Source: SZUA-36 sp963727635
GTDB taxonomy: Bacteria > Pseudomonadota > Gammaproteobacteria > Xanthomonadales > SZUA-36
Direction: 5' to 3'
Assembly: GCA_963727635.1 (NCBI GenBank)
Contig: CAVSHP010000015.1
Coordinates: forward strand, 868,001-932,000
DNA: 64,000 bases
Under the pieces are notes generated by a model, which was given only the letters and a program-made list of their open reading frames with translations, did not search any database and was not told the origin of the DNA. Shown here piece after piece: positions 18,074 to 26,425 of this stretch. The position numbers and the translations under genes are program-made. Numbering within the stretch: position 1 is the stretch's first letter; each line of letters begins with the position of its first letter.

Positions 18074-18356
18074 CAGCTTATTCCTAATCTTTCGAAAAGG
18101 GCTGGACTATACCTTCATCCTGTTGCCAGGATGCGGAGCGTGTTATTCGCGGCTTAACATGCCTTGAATCCTAGTATTGGCTCCTCCCAAATAAACAACC
18201 ATTTGAGATCAGCCAGTCTATGAGTCTCTACAGGGCAGGCCTGGAGTTAGCCTCCTTCCTACCCCTCGGTATTGCCTTTGCAGTTGCCTGCTTTAGGTTT
18301 CACCGATGTGAGCTCCGTTTTCACTTTACCATTACTGGTAAAGGCGACCCATATTG
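18074..18356 (-). ncRNA. Group I intron in the tmRNA T-loop
   Basis: A 283-nt insertion after the sixth T-loop base. The 5' exon ends in U and the intron ends in G (18074), the hallmark splice sites. P1 can form between exon CGAU and intron GUCG with a terminal U.G pair. Core elements read in order: P2 hairpin CTTTACCA-GTAA-TGGTAAAG (18324-18343); GGTGAAACCTAAA and AATACCGAG for P4; a P5 hairpin with a GCAA loop (18280-18291); GTAGAGACTCA (18221-18231) and ATAGTCC (18104-18110) as the two P7 strands; a P8 hairpin CATCCTG-GCAA-CAGGATG (18116-18133). These closely resemble the Azoarcus tRNA-Ile intron (IC3 group). No homing-endonuclease ORF is present. Confidence 0.93.
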
Positions 18357-18577
18357 ATCGAACCCGCGTCCGCAAGTGATTCACTTTTGGCTCTACATGC
18401 TTATCCGTCTCTTAATTTAACTGCTGGCTACCCAGACGGCGGGGAAGACCAACAGCGATCCTGGATAGGTTTTAGCGGATCCACACCAGGCGTGCTTAGC
18501 CGCGATTCTGTGTTGGGTGACTCCCGGGCTCCGACTCACACAGACATGCTTCGGGCGGAAGGCACTAAGCTAGGTTT

Positions 18578-18610
18578 TTAAGCTGCTAGTGCGTAGTTGT
18601 CGTCGTTGGC
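18578..18610 (-). CDS. ssrA: tmRNA tag-peptide reading frame
   Basis: Resume codon GCC followed by AAC GAC GAC AAC TAC GCA CTA GCA GCT and TAA, giving ANDDNYALAA. With the tRNA-borne alanine the tag is AANDDNYALAA, ending in the LAA degron recognised by ClpXP. It lies in the 5' exon, so tag decoding is not interrupted by the intron. Confidence 0.95.
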   Translation of the reverse strand, partial: ANDDNYALAA

Positions 18611-18720
18611 AACTAAAAGTTTGCAATCAGTTTTACGAGTTGTCTGCAGCTCGGCATGCACCTAGAGTTTCACGACCCACGTCGAAGCCAGGTCGCCCCC
18701 GGGTAAATCTTAAGAACGCT

Positions 18721-18749
18721 ATTCTACGGTTTTGTTCCGTTGCTGTCTG
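18721..18749 (-). promoter_or_regulatory. ssrA: Sigma-70 promoter of the tmRNA gene
   Basis: On the minus strand CAGACA (18749-18744), a 17-bp spacer and TAGAAT (18726-18721). Transcription would begin about 15 nt before the mature 5' end, consistent with RNase P trimming of a precursor. Confidence 0.65.
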
Positions 18750-18758
18750 TGTTTGTGC

Positions 18759-18786
18759 AAAAAAAACGGGGACTTTCGTCCCCGTT
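18759..18786 (-). terminator. Terminator of the large secreted-protein gene
   Basis: On the minus strand AACGGGGAC-GAAA-GTCCCCGTT followed by a T-run, 25 bases after the stop of the 1381-residue gene. It separates that gene from the tmRNA promoter. Confidence 0.93.
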
Positions 18787-18810
18787 CAAGTCGCGGTGGC
18801 TATTTATCTG

Positions 18811-21800
18811 CTATTTGCAGGTTTGGGCGCCGCTCTTACCGGCGCATTTGCCGGAACAGCATTCGCCGTCGTTGCTGCATGAGGCTCCCTTGGGAAGCAA
18901 CAGGCAGACCGGTGAACCGGAGTCCTGGAACTGTAGCTGGAACTCGAGAAATTCACACTGTCCGAGTGAAAAGCTCTGCGAATCCTGCAGGTTGCCCTCT
19001 TTGGCAGAAACCTCGTAGGACGACTGCGGATTATTGCCCGTGGTTTGAACCGAGGGCAGGGTTTCCTGATCGACGTGCCAGGTCACCGTGTTGTCACAGA
19101 TGGTCGTCTGCTGCCACGCGACATCGGTGAACTGCAGATTGATCGGACTCGGTGTCTTCTTGCCCTTGCTGCGGACGGTGATGTTGTCGACCTCATCGAC
19201 GACCAGCGGGGTGCCAGAACTGATATCGGTCGCAAGCACGCGAATACCGCTTTGCGCAACGCCTTCGCCACACAGTTCCGCCGTTCCCGCGGCGTCGGGG
19301 TCATCACTGACGATGGCCAGTTCCCCGCGGAACTCATCGGGTGCCAGCGGATTGCCGAGAACTTGCGGTGTGAAGCGTACGGTCACATCGAGTGTCTCTT
19401 CGCCAGGCGGCAATACGATCGGGAACGAAGTGGGTGATTGCACATTGAATTCCTCATCCGCGATATCGCCCAGTGCCGTAATGGCTGTGATGGTCAGCGG
19501 GCATTGACCCGTATTTCGAACCACCGCGGACCTTTCGGAGTAACAACCCAGGCTACCGTCGAGATCGGTCACCGTTGCAGGGAATGCGAAATCCCCGCTA
19601 AGGCCTGCCGGGTCGATCACCAGGTTTGGACAGGGAATCGCACCGCTCATACCGACTTCGAGACTTTCCTCACCAGGTGAATCGCTGTCAATGGTTATGT
19701 TGCCCGTGACCGGGTCATCGCTGCACGCGTCAGGCGCAAACCGGACGGGGAAGTTGAAATCCGCATCATGGCTCAAAACCAGCGGGTAGGTGATATCCGT
19801 CGGCAGTTGGAATAGCGTGTTGTCAGATGAAATGCCGTCGATTGTCAGGCTGCACAGACCCTGGTTGAACAAGGTCAGGTTCAGGTCTGATTGCTCAGAC
19901 GCGCACACGTCTCCAAAATCCCCCGCATCGGCGATGGCCACGTTGAGGTCGGGTGGTGGTACCGTGCCCTGCAGCGGGGTTTGATTCAATCCAAGCGCAT
20001 CCCCACCCGGGGTGTGGCTTGCAACGTCGGCACTGGCCGTCCTCGGTGTAGGATCACCGAAATCAGTTGGCGCAAAACGAATCGGTACCAGCAGGGAATT
20101 GCCGGCTTCGATGATGGTTCCAGTGAGCGACCCGTCAGGCAGCATGAAATCGGCCATATCCGCACCCGAGAGCGTTACCGAATCGATCTCCAGTGGACAA
20201 TTTCCATTGCTCTGGATGGTCAGGTTCAGATCCTGTGTGCTATCCGCACAGACGTTACCAAAATTACCGCTGTCCGCTATATAAGTGAGGATGGCGGATT
20301 CGCCGGAACTGCCTTCAACAGCCACGCCAAGGCTGGGATTGACCGTATCGTTGCTAACGATCGTCAGGCTGCCAGATGCGGAGCCATCGGTCGGATCGTA
20401 GGTCACCTCGAACGGGAAACAGAAATCCGGACTGATGACGACCGGGTACCCCGAGGAGGGTGTGGTCACCGCAAACTGGGCACTCGAAGACGAAATGGAA
20501 TCAATCTCGAGATTTTCCACACCTGTGTTGCACACATTCAGTGTCTCTGTCTGCAAATCGGTGCCGCAGACCTCGCCGAATTGAACGTTGCCGGAAACCT
20601 GGATTTGCGGTGTGCAGCACACCTGGTCGATCTTCAGGAACGAGTCGATATCTGTCGACTGCGGGCCACCGGGTGGTGTCGCCGAGGCATAGGCGGCATA
20701 CACGCGGCCTGCCGCGCAGGCGATGCCACTGTAGTCACCGTATTTCGGTCCGCCACCGCCGGCATTGCAGGTTTCACCCGCGGGACAATTGACATCGCTG
20801 AAGTCGCAGCGGGTGCCCGCAGTGCTGCAGAAGCCGGCCTGTTGTGGCTGATCGGTGCAGGATTCGGAGTCGTTGGTGCTGCGTGGTGCGCTGTTGCCCC
20901 AGCCCGCATCGCAGTTGGAGTCGGAGTCGGGCGAGACCCTGTATTCGGGCCCCTTGACCAGTCCACCAGCGCTCCGGTAGGCGCTGCCGAGGTAATAGTC
21001 GGTCAACGAGTTTTCGGTGAGATTGGCCGCGCGGCGATCATACCAGCCAACATAGGCCGTGCCGCCAACCGTGCAGGGCCATGGCATGTACCGGCGCGCA
21101 GTAAAACCGGGGTTCAGGTTGATTGCGGAACTCCAGTTCAAACCGCCGTTGGTGGAATCGGCAACGCGCACATCCTCGTTCTCTACAAACTGGTCAGACG
21201 GCGTTGCGCCGGCGTCGGTGCCGATGGTGGTGTGCTGAACAAAGGATACGAAAATATGGCTCGGGTCGAGGTCGTCCACGGCGACCGAAGCACTGCGCAG
21301 GTCGTTACCGTCGTTGCAGCGGTCCAGACCCGGCACGGGGCAGTCGACGCTGTAGGAGTTGTTGAAGACGGTGTTCGGGAAACCAGGCTGTTGGACCAGG
21401 CCGTTTTGACATGAACTGTATTTGTCGATAGAAAGCGTGGCGGGGTCGCCACCAAAGCTGCGGCTGACCACGTAGACAAATCCGTCCTGACCGACGGTTA
21501 CACGTCCGAAGTCACCGACCAGGTTGCGCGTGATGCCAAAGGTCTGGCCGCCATCGGTCGAACAGGTCAACATCGACTGCACGGAACCGCTTGAAAACGC
21601 ATTGCAGTTCTGGTTCTGGTTGTTGGGTGTGAAATTTCGCCAGGCCGAATAAACCTGGTCCTGCCCCGATGCCGACGGGTTATTGCGGTCGGCTGCAATG
21701 TGCTCCTGGTCTGGAAAGCATGTGGTCAGCGGGCCTGCGCCGTCCGGATCGGCAAGCGCGCAGAAGGTCGCGTGTCCACGATGACTGTAATTCTGGCCAT

Positions 21801-22956
21801 TGTCGGTGGATCGGGTAATCGCCGTGGAACAACCGGCCGTTGCATTGCCGGCGCCGCCTGCGCCGTTTGGATAGGCGATGAAACCGAAGTAGAAATCACC
21901 GCTCTGGCCATAGGCGAGGGACGGGTCTCCATTGCCGCCATAGGCGACGTCACCGCCTGCGCCCGTGCTGATCGAATCCTGGGTGAAGGTCTGGCCGCCA
22001 TCGTTCGATACCGAGTAATTTCTGCCGTTGGTCGCAACGATGATGTTTTGCCCGTCCGGGGAAGCGACGACCTCGATCTCCGAGCCGTTCTCAGTGTTGA
22101 TGACCAGGCCCAGATCAGTTGTCTCACCCGGCAACAGCGGCGCCTGCATAGCGGCGACAAGTTCGCCGGACAGCGCTTCCACCCGGTTGACGCCCTTGTC
22201 GGTTTCCCGGCTTTGCAGCTTGTGGCGCTGCTCTTGCTCGATGCGCGCGGTTTCCGTCAGCTTCTCAATCGTCATTAACGCTGCTTCAGGGTCCCCGGGC
22301 TTTTCAAATTTGGCGTCCTGCGCCATTTTCCGTATTTCCAGGTAGTACTCATCGTCTTTCGCCGGCGCGTTGCTTGTGGGTGGACTCAGAATTTTTCCCT
22401 CAAAGCGGACAATGTTGCTACCCGCGGCGATTGCGATCGTGACTCTTTGCAACACCGGGATCTGGCCGGATAAACGCTGTTCTTCACCGATTTTGTCCGC
22501 TCGTGTCACCTCGTACCGTTCCATTGCGGGCCAGCCGTCAACGGTAAAAAAGACCGCGTTGTCACTGCCGTTGGCCAATGACTGGAGCCGGCTGATGGCC
22601 TCATCATTGCTCAAGCGTTTTTCGGTCTGAATCAGGAATGTCGCCGAAGTTGCGTTGCCCGCACCGGTGGCGTCCACATCGAGCTTGGGTGCGTGCACAA
22701 GCAGGGTCGACGTGTCGTCCTTGTCGGCGACTTCGGTCCAGGCATCCGGGTAGAAGAGGGTAAAACTACTCTGTATTCCCGGGTGTTGTACACGCAGGCT
22801 ATTATGGAATTTTGCATCAGGTGCGTTTGCGGCGTACGACAATGAGCTGAAAAAAACCAGGCACATTGTCATCGTCACGGTGAGGTTGGTAAACAAGAAG
22901 TTCAAACTCGGGAGGTGCGACACAGTGGTCTTACCCCTCCTATTTATAAGCTTCAT
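18811..22956 (-). CDS. Large secreted protein with BNR/Asp-box and ASH-type repeats
   Basis: A 1381-residue protein started at MKLINRRGKTTVSH, preceded by GGGAG at seven bases; the longer frame to 23172 lacks such support. A signal peptide ends near residue 42 (SLSYAAN). An N-terminal domain of about 200 residues is followed by a sialidase-like BNR region with Asp-box motifs (SNDGGQTF, STDNGQNY, STDGGQTF). About four 110-residue beta-sandwich repeats of the ASH/choice-of-anchor-D type follow, each with a FGxVC core and a second cysteine. The C-terminus ends in a compact cysteine knot-like tail, CSNDGECCSGKC. The catalytic residues of true sialidases are not evident. It may be a type II secretion substrate, since that system is encoded next door; this is inference. 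Confidence 0.8.
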   Translation of the reverse strand: MKLINRRGKTTVSHLPSLNFLFTNLTVTMTMCLVFFSSLSYAANAPDAKFHNSLRVQHPGIQSSFTLFYPDAWTEVADKDDTSTLLVHAPKLDVDATGAGNATSATFLIQTEKRLSNDEAISRLQSLANGSDNAVFFTVDGWPAMERYEVTRADKIGEEQRLSGQIPVLQRVTIAIAAGSNIVRFEGKILSPPTSNAPAKDDEYYLEIRKMAQDAKFEKPGDPEAALMTIEKLTETARIEQEQRHKLQSRETDKGVNRVEALSGELVAAMQAPLLPGETTDLGLVINTENGSEIEVVASPDGQNIIVATNGRNYSVSNDGGQTFTQDSISTGAGGDVAYGGNGDPSLAYGQSGDFYFGFIAYPNGAGGAGNATAGCSTAITRSTDNGQNYSHRGHATFCALADPDGAGPLTTCFPDQEHIAADRNNPSASGQDQVYSAWRNFTPNNQNQNCNAFSSGSVQSMLTCSTDGGQTFGITRNLVGDFGRVTVGQDGFVYVVSRSFGGDPATLSIDKYSSCQNGLVQQPGFPNTVFNNSYSVDCPVPGLDRCNDGNDLRSASVAVDDLDPSHIFVSFVQHTTIGTDAGATPSDQFVENEDVRVADSTNGGLNWSSAINLNPGFTARRYMPWPCTVGGTAYVGWYDRRAANLTENSLTDYYLGSAYRSAGGLVKGPEYRVSPDSDSNCDAGWGNSAPRSTNDSESCTDQPQQAGFCSTAGTRCDFSDVNCPAGETCNAGGGGPKYGDYSGIACAAGRVYAAYASATPPGGPQSTDIDSFLKIDQVCCTPQIQVSGNVQFGEVCGTDLQTETLNVCNTGVENLEIDSISSSSAQFAVTTPSSGYPVVISPDFCFPFEVTYDPTDGSASGSLTIVSNDTVNPSLGVAVEGSSGESAILTYIADSGNFGNVCADSTQDLNLTIQSNGNCPLEIDSVTLSGADMADFMLPDGSLTGTIIEAGNSLLVPIRFAPTDFGDPTPRTASADVASHTPGGDALGLNQTPLQGTVPPPDLNVAIADAGDFGDVCASEQSDLNLTLFNQGLCSLTIDGISSDNTLFQLPTDITYPLVLSHDADFNFPVRFAPDACSDDPVTGNITIDSDSPGEESLEVGMSGAIPCPNLVIDPAGLSGDFAFPATVTDLDGSLGCYSERSAVVRNTGQCPLTITAITALGDIADEEFNVQSPTSFPIVLPPGEETLDVTVRFTPQVLGNPLAPDEFRGELAIVSDDPDAAGTAELCGEGVAQSGIRVLATDISSGTPLVVDEVDNITVRSKGKKTPSPINLQFTDVAWQQTTICDNTVTWHVDQETLPSVQTTGNNPQSSYEVSAKEGNLQDSQSFSLGQCEFLEFQLQFQDSGSPVCLLLPKGASCSNDGECCSGKCAGKSGAQTCK

Positions 22957-23529
22957 CAAGATTCTCCCATGGTTAAATTTGGCTCTTATCGAGCACTGGA
23001 AAATAGCTTCCTTAACTACATCCCCTTGCGTAAAACCCTCCCTTGTATAATTGGCAGCAGTGGCCTGAACGTGCTCCGGGTATGGAATGAACAGGCGCGC
23101 GGGAGAATCACTGCCGAAGATTGACAATGCCGTGGTTCTGAAACCTTCACGTTTTGATCCTCCCGTTAACAAGCGGAGAAAAGACGAGTTGTAGCTGTCC
23201 CCCAGGATCCATGTGAACCTGGCTGGTTATTTATTATGTTATTGCAGCTTTGAATTCTTTAAACCGGCGGGTGGCCTCGGTAAATATTAAGAAATCAAAT
23301 GCCTACGTCACTTTCTCTAACCCAGTTCTATAATATGCATATGTATAGCATGAATTGACTGGTACTTTGACTATAGTACAAATTTTGTGATTTTGCAGAT
23401 GACGGAGAAAGATAGTGCATAAACCGGGGGAACAGGCGTGACAGCGTCCACCCGTACCCGATCGGGCTGCGCAACAAAATTAACCCTTTGCGCTTACCGA
23501 CGGGCAACGACGGTAAGACCTGGAGCCCT
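22957..23529. other. Intergenic stretch upstream of the large secreted-protein gene
   Basis: No supported gene. A minus-strand promoter for the 1381-residue gene must lie here, but several AT-rich patches near 23320-23400 compete and no choice is made. Confidence 0.5.
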
Positions 23530-24336
23530 TCAATCCGTTTTGATGGACTCCAACGAGGCCTGTAATTCGATCAGCGGCATTTGATCGATCAGGATGATGC
23601 CACGCTTCGGCCGGTCGAAATCAAGTACGACGTAGAGCACCAGTGCCAGCACCACGTTAGATGCCAGCCACAGACCCGGGTGCCGCCGCGCCGCCTGGCC
23701 TGACGAATGCCCCAGCAGCAGACTGGAGATGACCACGCTGGCGAGCAGAAGCGCCAATACCGGGTCAGGTAAATGGTTGCGGTTGGCCCAGGCGCGAGTT
23801 GAACTGAGATCGATCACTTCATTGGCTGCGGGCACTATCAGACTAGTCCGCACGGCTTCAGAATTTGTTGCGTTTTCGTTCTCCACCTCCGCCCACAGCA
23901 CGTTCATCAACCTGTCTATCTCGAGCTGTAATTGCGCTGACGCCGCGGTGTGGTAACCGGCCCGGAAATGCTGCAGTCGCACGTCGAGGTACTGGCGCAA
24001 AGTGCTGCGAATATTGCTTTTCGCCGGCTCACCCAGCAGCCCGGCCCTCAGGTAAACCGTGCCGATCGCATTGGCCTGGTCGAGCACGAGGCGCTCGCGC
24101 ATATCGTAGCGATTCGAAGTTGCCGAAAACGAGAACGCGAGCAACAGGGCAACCAGCGCAAAAATACTGCCTTTCAGGGTGTTTGAGACCGTCTTTGACA
24201 GGTCCGATTCGCGTGCCTGGTGCCAACGTCCGTAACGAAAGCCGACTTCATTGGCTGCCAGGGCCACGATCAGTAGTCCCAACGCAATCACCCAGGTGGG
24301 CGAATCGTACAACATTGCCTCGATCTCCTGTATCAA
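23530..24336 (-). CDS. DUF4239 (bestrophin-like) membrane protein
   Basis: A 268-residue protein with two N-terminal membrane segments (WVIALGLLIVALAANEVGF and SIFALVALLLAFSFSATSNRY), a helical soluble middle part and two C-terminal membrane segments. The motif LLAFSFSATSNRYDMRERLVLDQANAIGT matches the DUF4239/bestrophin-like family of unknown function; some relatives are thought to form channels. No operon partner is present. Confidence 0.8.
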   Translation of the reverse strand: MIQEIEAMLYDSPTWVIALGLLIVALAANEVGFRYGRWHQARESDLSKTVSNTLKGSIFALVALLLAFSFSATSNRYDMRERLVLDQANAIGTVYLRAGLLGEPAKSNIRSTLRQYLDVRLQHFRAGYHTAASAQLQLEIDRLMNVLWAEVENENATNSEAVRTSLIVPAANEVIDLSSTRAWANRNHLPDPVLALLLASVVISSLLLGHSSGQAARRHPGLWLASNVVLALVLYVVLDFDRPKRGIILIDQMPLIELQASLESIKTD

Positions 24337-24693
24337 TGGGGGTCTCGCTCAAAAAGTGTGCGCGGATTCTATCCGAGATTCGGCCTTCGCGATATAGGCG
24401 CTTTGCGTGTTTGAACCAACGACAAACCGTTAGTCCACTGTTTTGGTTCATGGCTGCCCGTAGATGAATTGATCCGGTTGAAAAAGGCCCCGAACCCCTG
24501 CTCGTAACGACCCTGCCATTCAGTGTGCTAGTATCGGTTCTTTTTTGCGAAAACCATGGATGAGACAAGCTTGTAATCCTTTCCTGTGTGTAACCCGCTT
24601 GCGTCACTGCAGGAGAGTTTTTGCCTGCCAGTCCGGGGGTCAGTCAGAGGTGCATTCGCCGCGTGGCCGGCGTTTATTCAGGCCGTCCTGAGC

Positions 24694-25207
24694 GTGAGAA
24701 AAATATCCAGGGGAAGTCTCGTCCTGCTAATGGTGGTCAGCTTGCTTGCCGCATGCGGCAGCGAACGCAAGCCGCGGACCCACGTCGATCACAGTTCTGA
24801 AAAGCCGGTTTACGGCGGAACCCTCCGAATCGTGGGCGACTCCGACGCCGATCACCTTCTGACCACCAGTGCCTACGTCACCAACAGTATCCTGGTGGCT
24901 CGCACCATCGCGCGGCAGTTGGTCACCTTCAGGTCGGGTAGCGACTATAACGATGCCACGACCATGGCCGCCGATATCGCAGTTGAGATTCCGACCCTTG
25001 CAAACGGCGGCGTCAGCGCCGATGGCGCTGTTCTTCTATTCCATGCCCTCGTTTTTGCTCGGTCAGCTCTTGCTTTTCTTCCTGTTCTTCCAGTTGTACC
25101 TGCCCGTCATAATCGGTGTGACCATCCTCTCGTCCGCGCTGATCGTTACCGCCAACATCGTGGTGGATCTCGTCCAGGCAATGCTGGACCCGCGGGTACG
25201 GACCTAG
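24694..25207 (+). pseudogene. Fused remnant of a peptide ABC transporter
   Basis: It begins as the N-terminus of a family 5 substrate-binding lipoprotein: GTG start, lipobox LLAAC, then KPVYGGTLRIVGDSDAD and TLANGGVSADG. Near 25025 it switches, with a frame change, to the middle and C-terminus of a DppB-like permease (YSMPSFLLGQLLLF, then VIIGVTILSSALIVTANIVVDL and LDPRVRT before TAG). A further internal deletion joins FQLYL to PVIIG. At least two deletions have removed most of both genes, so it cannot make a working transporter. Confidence 0.75.
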
Positions 25208-25354
25208 CCGAGCCAGCGGTGGTGAGGCTGGCATCGCTTACTAAAGGCGGCGCACCCTTGGCGGCCAAGTGCTGGCAGTATCCCTGAAACTGAGACAAAA
25301 AGGACGCTAAAGCCAAATGGCACGGCTGATGAATTCCGCCGGGTAGCGGAATCG

Positions 25355-25385
25355 TTTACAGGTTTTCACTGAGGCACTGTATAAT
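25355..25385 (+). promoter_or_regulatory. Candidate promoter of the gspC-N operon
   Basis: TTTACA (25355-25360) and TATAAT (25380-25385) with a 19-bp spacer, about 80 bp before gspC. The -10 is perfect but the spacer is long. Confidence 0.45.
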
Positions 25386-25466
25386 TCGCTCTATTAAGTG
25401 ATAGAGCCAGATGAAGTGACTTTATCCTGTATTATGAAGTTGAACGACTACTAGGAATTTATCCAG

Positions 25467-26402
25467 ATGGTGACAATGACAAAAGGAGGCTTGTCCTTGT
25501 TTCTGTTCAATTTCCGGAAATTGCTGAATCACCGCATTACGGTGCTCAGCATTACCGCAGCACTGGCCTTTTTTGTTGCATGGCAGGCGGGTTCCCTGGT
25601 GTGGAAGTTGTGGCTCCTCAATGAAGAATCACCGCCACCGGCAGACCTCATTGCGTTGTCGCTCAAAAACACGGAACCGGAGTCGCTGCAAAATTTACTA
25701 CGCTATCCTTTAATCCGGACTGCATCGACTCCAGCAACGCAGGACTCTGCTGCTATCAACGCACCCAAGACCTCGTTGAAGCTGAAATTGGTTGGCCTGA
25801 TGTATTCCACAGATAAAAATCAGGCCCGCGCAATTATCGAGACACCAGAGGAGGGTGCACGTAGCTTTGCCACCCGTGAAAGAGTTGCCGACAACGCTGA
25901 GATTTATAGCATTGAGCCAGACCGTGTTATTTTAATGCACGCCGGACGGCAAGAAGCCCTGATGCTGAATCCCGAACAAAAACCTTCCGGCAGTCCAACA
26001 GACACTGGAAATCAGCCGGTAAATGATCAAAACACAAAACAGGTATCCACCGAAGCACAAAATAGAAACGAGACAAACACTGAACCGCAAGCAGAGACAA
26101 CTCAAAAATTGGCAAACGTTCCAAAAAACATGGAAGAGTTGATGCGTGATTTTTCGGCGACACCCGTCATGGAAAATGGAGTATTGCTGGGTTTTCGGTT
26201 AAAAGCGCTGCGAAATCCGGAACTCATGAAAGGCTTGGGCATCGATCCCAACGAAGTGATAACGGCCGTGAATGGTATCCCGCTCAACGCTCCGGGCAGA
26301 ATAATGGTCTTGTACGACAAGCTCAAGAGACAAAGAGAATTTGAGATAACCCTGAACAATGGTGGTAATAGTCGCACCATTGCAATCAATTTATATGAAT
26401 AA
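25467..26402 (+). CDS. gspC: Type II secretion system protein GspC
   Basis: A 311-residue inner-membrane clamp protein of the type II secretion system. One N-terminal transmembrane helix (VLSITAALAFFVAWQAGSL) is followed by the homology region (LKLKLVGLMYST...ARAIIE), a linker rich in Asn/Gln/Thr, and a C-terminal PDZ-like domain (MENGVLLGFRLKALRNPELMKGLGI). The homology region contacts the secretin GspD, whose gene comes next after 23 bases. It is the first of twelve gsp genes in one direction. Confidence 0.93.
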   Translation: MVTMTKGGLSLFLFNFRKLLNHRITVLSITAALAFFVAWQAGSLVWKLWLLNEESPPPADLIALSLKNTEPESLQNLLRYPLIRTASTPATQDSAAINAPKTSLKLKLVGLMYSTDKNQARAIIETPEEGARSFATRERVADNAEIYSIEPDRVILMHAGRQEALMLNPEQKPSGSPTDTGNQPVNDQNTKQVSTEAQNRNETNTEPQAETTQKLANVPKNMEELMRDFSATPVMENGVLLGFRLKALRNPELMKGLGIDPNEVITAVNGIPLNAPGRIMVLYDKLKRQREFEITLNNGGNSRTIAINLYE

Positions 26403-26425
26403 GCTTTGATAACTGGAACAATAAT

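Larger units (their letters stand above)
18057..18700 (-). ncRNA. ssrA: Transfer-messenger RNA gene split by a group I intron
   Basis: The 5' exon is 18700-18357 (344 nt) and the 3' exon 18073-18057 (17 nt); together they make a normal 361-nt tmRNA. The 5' end GGGGGCGACCTGGCTTCGACG is canonical. The 3' exon ends CGCCTCCACCA, so the acceptor stem pairs GGGGGCG with CGCCTCC, including the G3.U wobble that alanyl-tRNA synthetase recognises. Joining the exons gives a perfect T-arm, GCGGG-TTCGATT-CCCGC. The tag frame encodes ANDDNYALAA followed by TAA. A promoter (18721-18749) and a strong terminator flank it. Its protein partner SmpB is encoded at 48.5-49.0 kb. The transcript must be spliced to form the T-loop. 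Confidence 0.95.

Noticed and set aside
18354..18581. A 75-residue open frame on the plus strand
   Set aside because: It lies wholly inside the tmRNA gene on the opposite strand.
18057..18700. Permuted or two-piece tmRNA as explanation for the 644-nt length
   Set aside because: The 5' exon starts with the normal tmRNA 5' end and the order of parts is not permuted; the extra 283 nt has group I intron features.
19891..21414. A 507-residue open frame on the plus strand
   Set aside because: It is antisense to the large secreted protein and reads as arginine/glycine-rich shadow translation.
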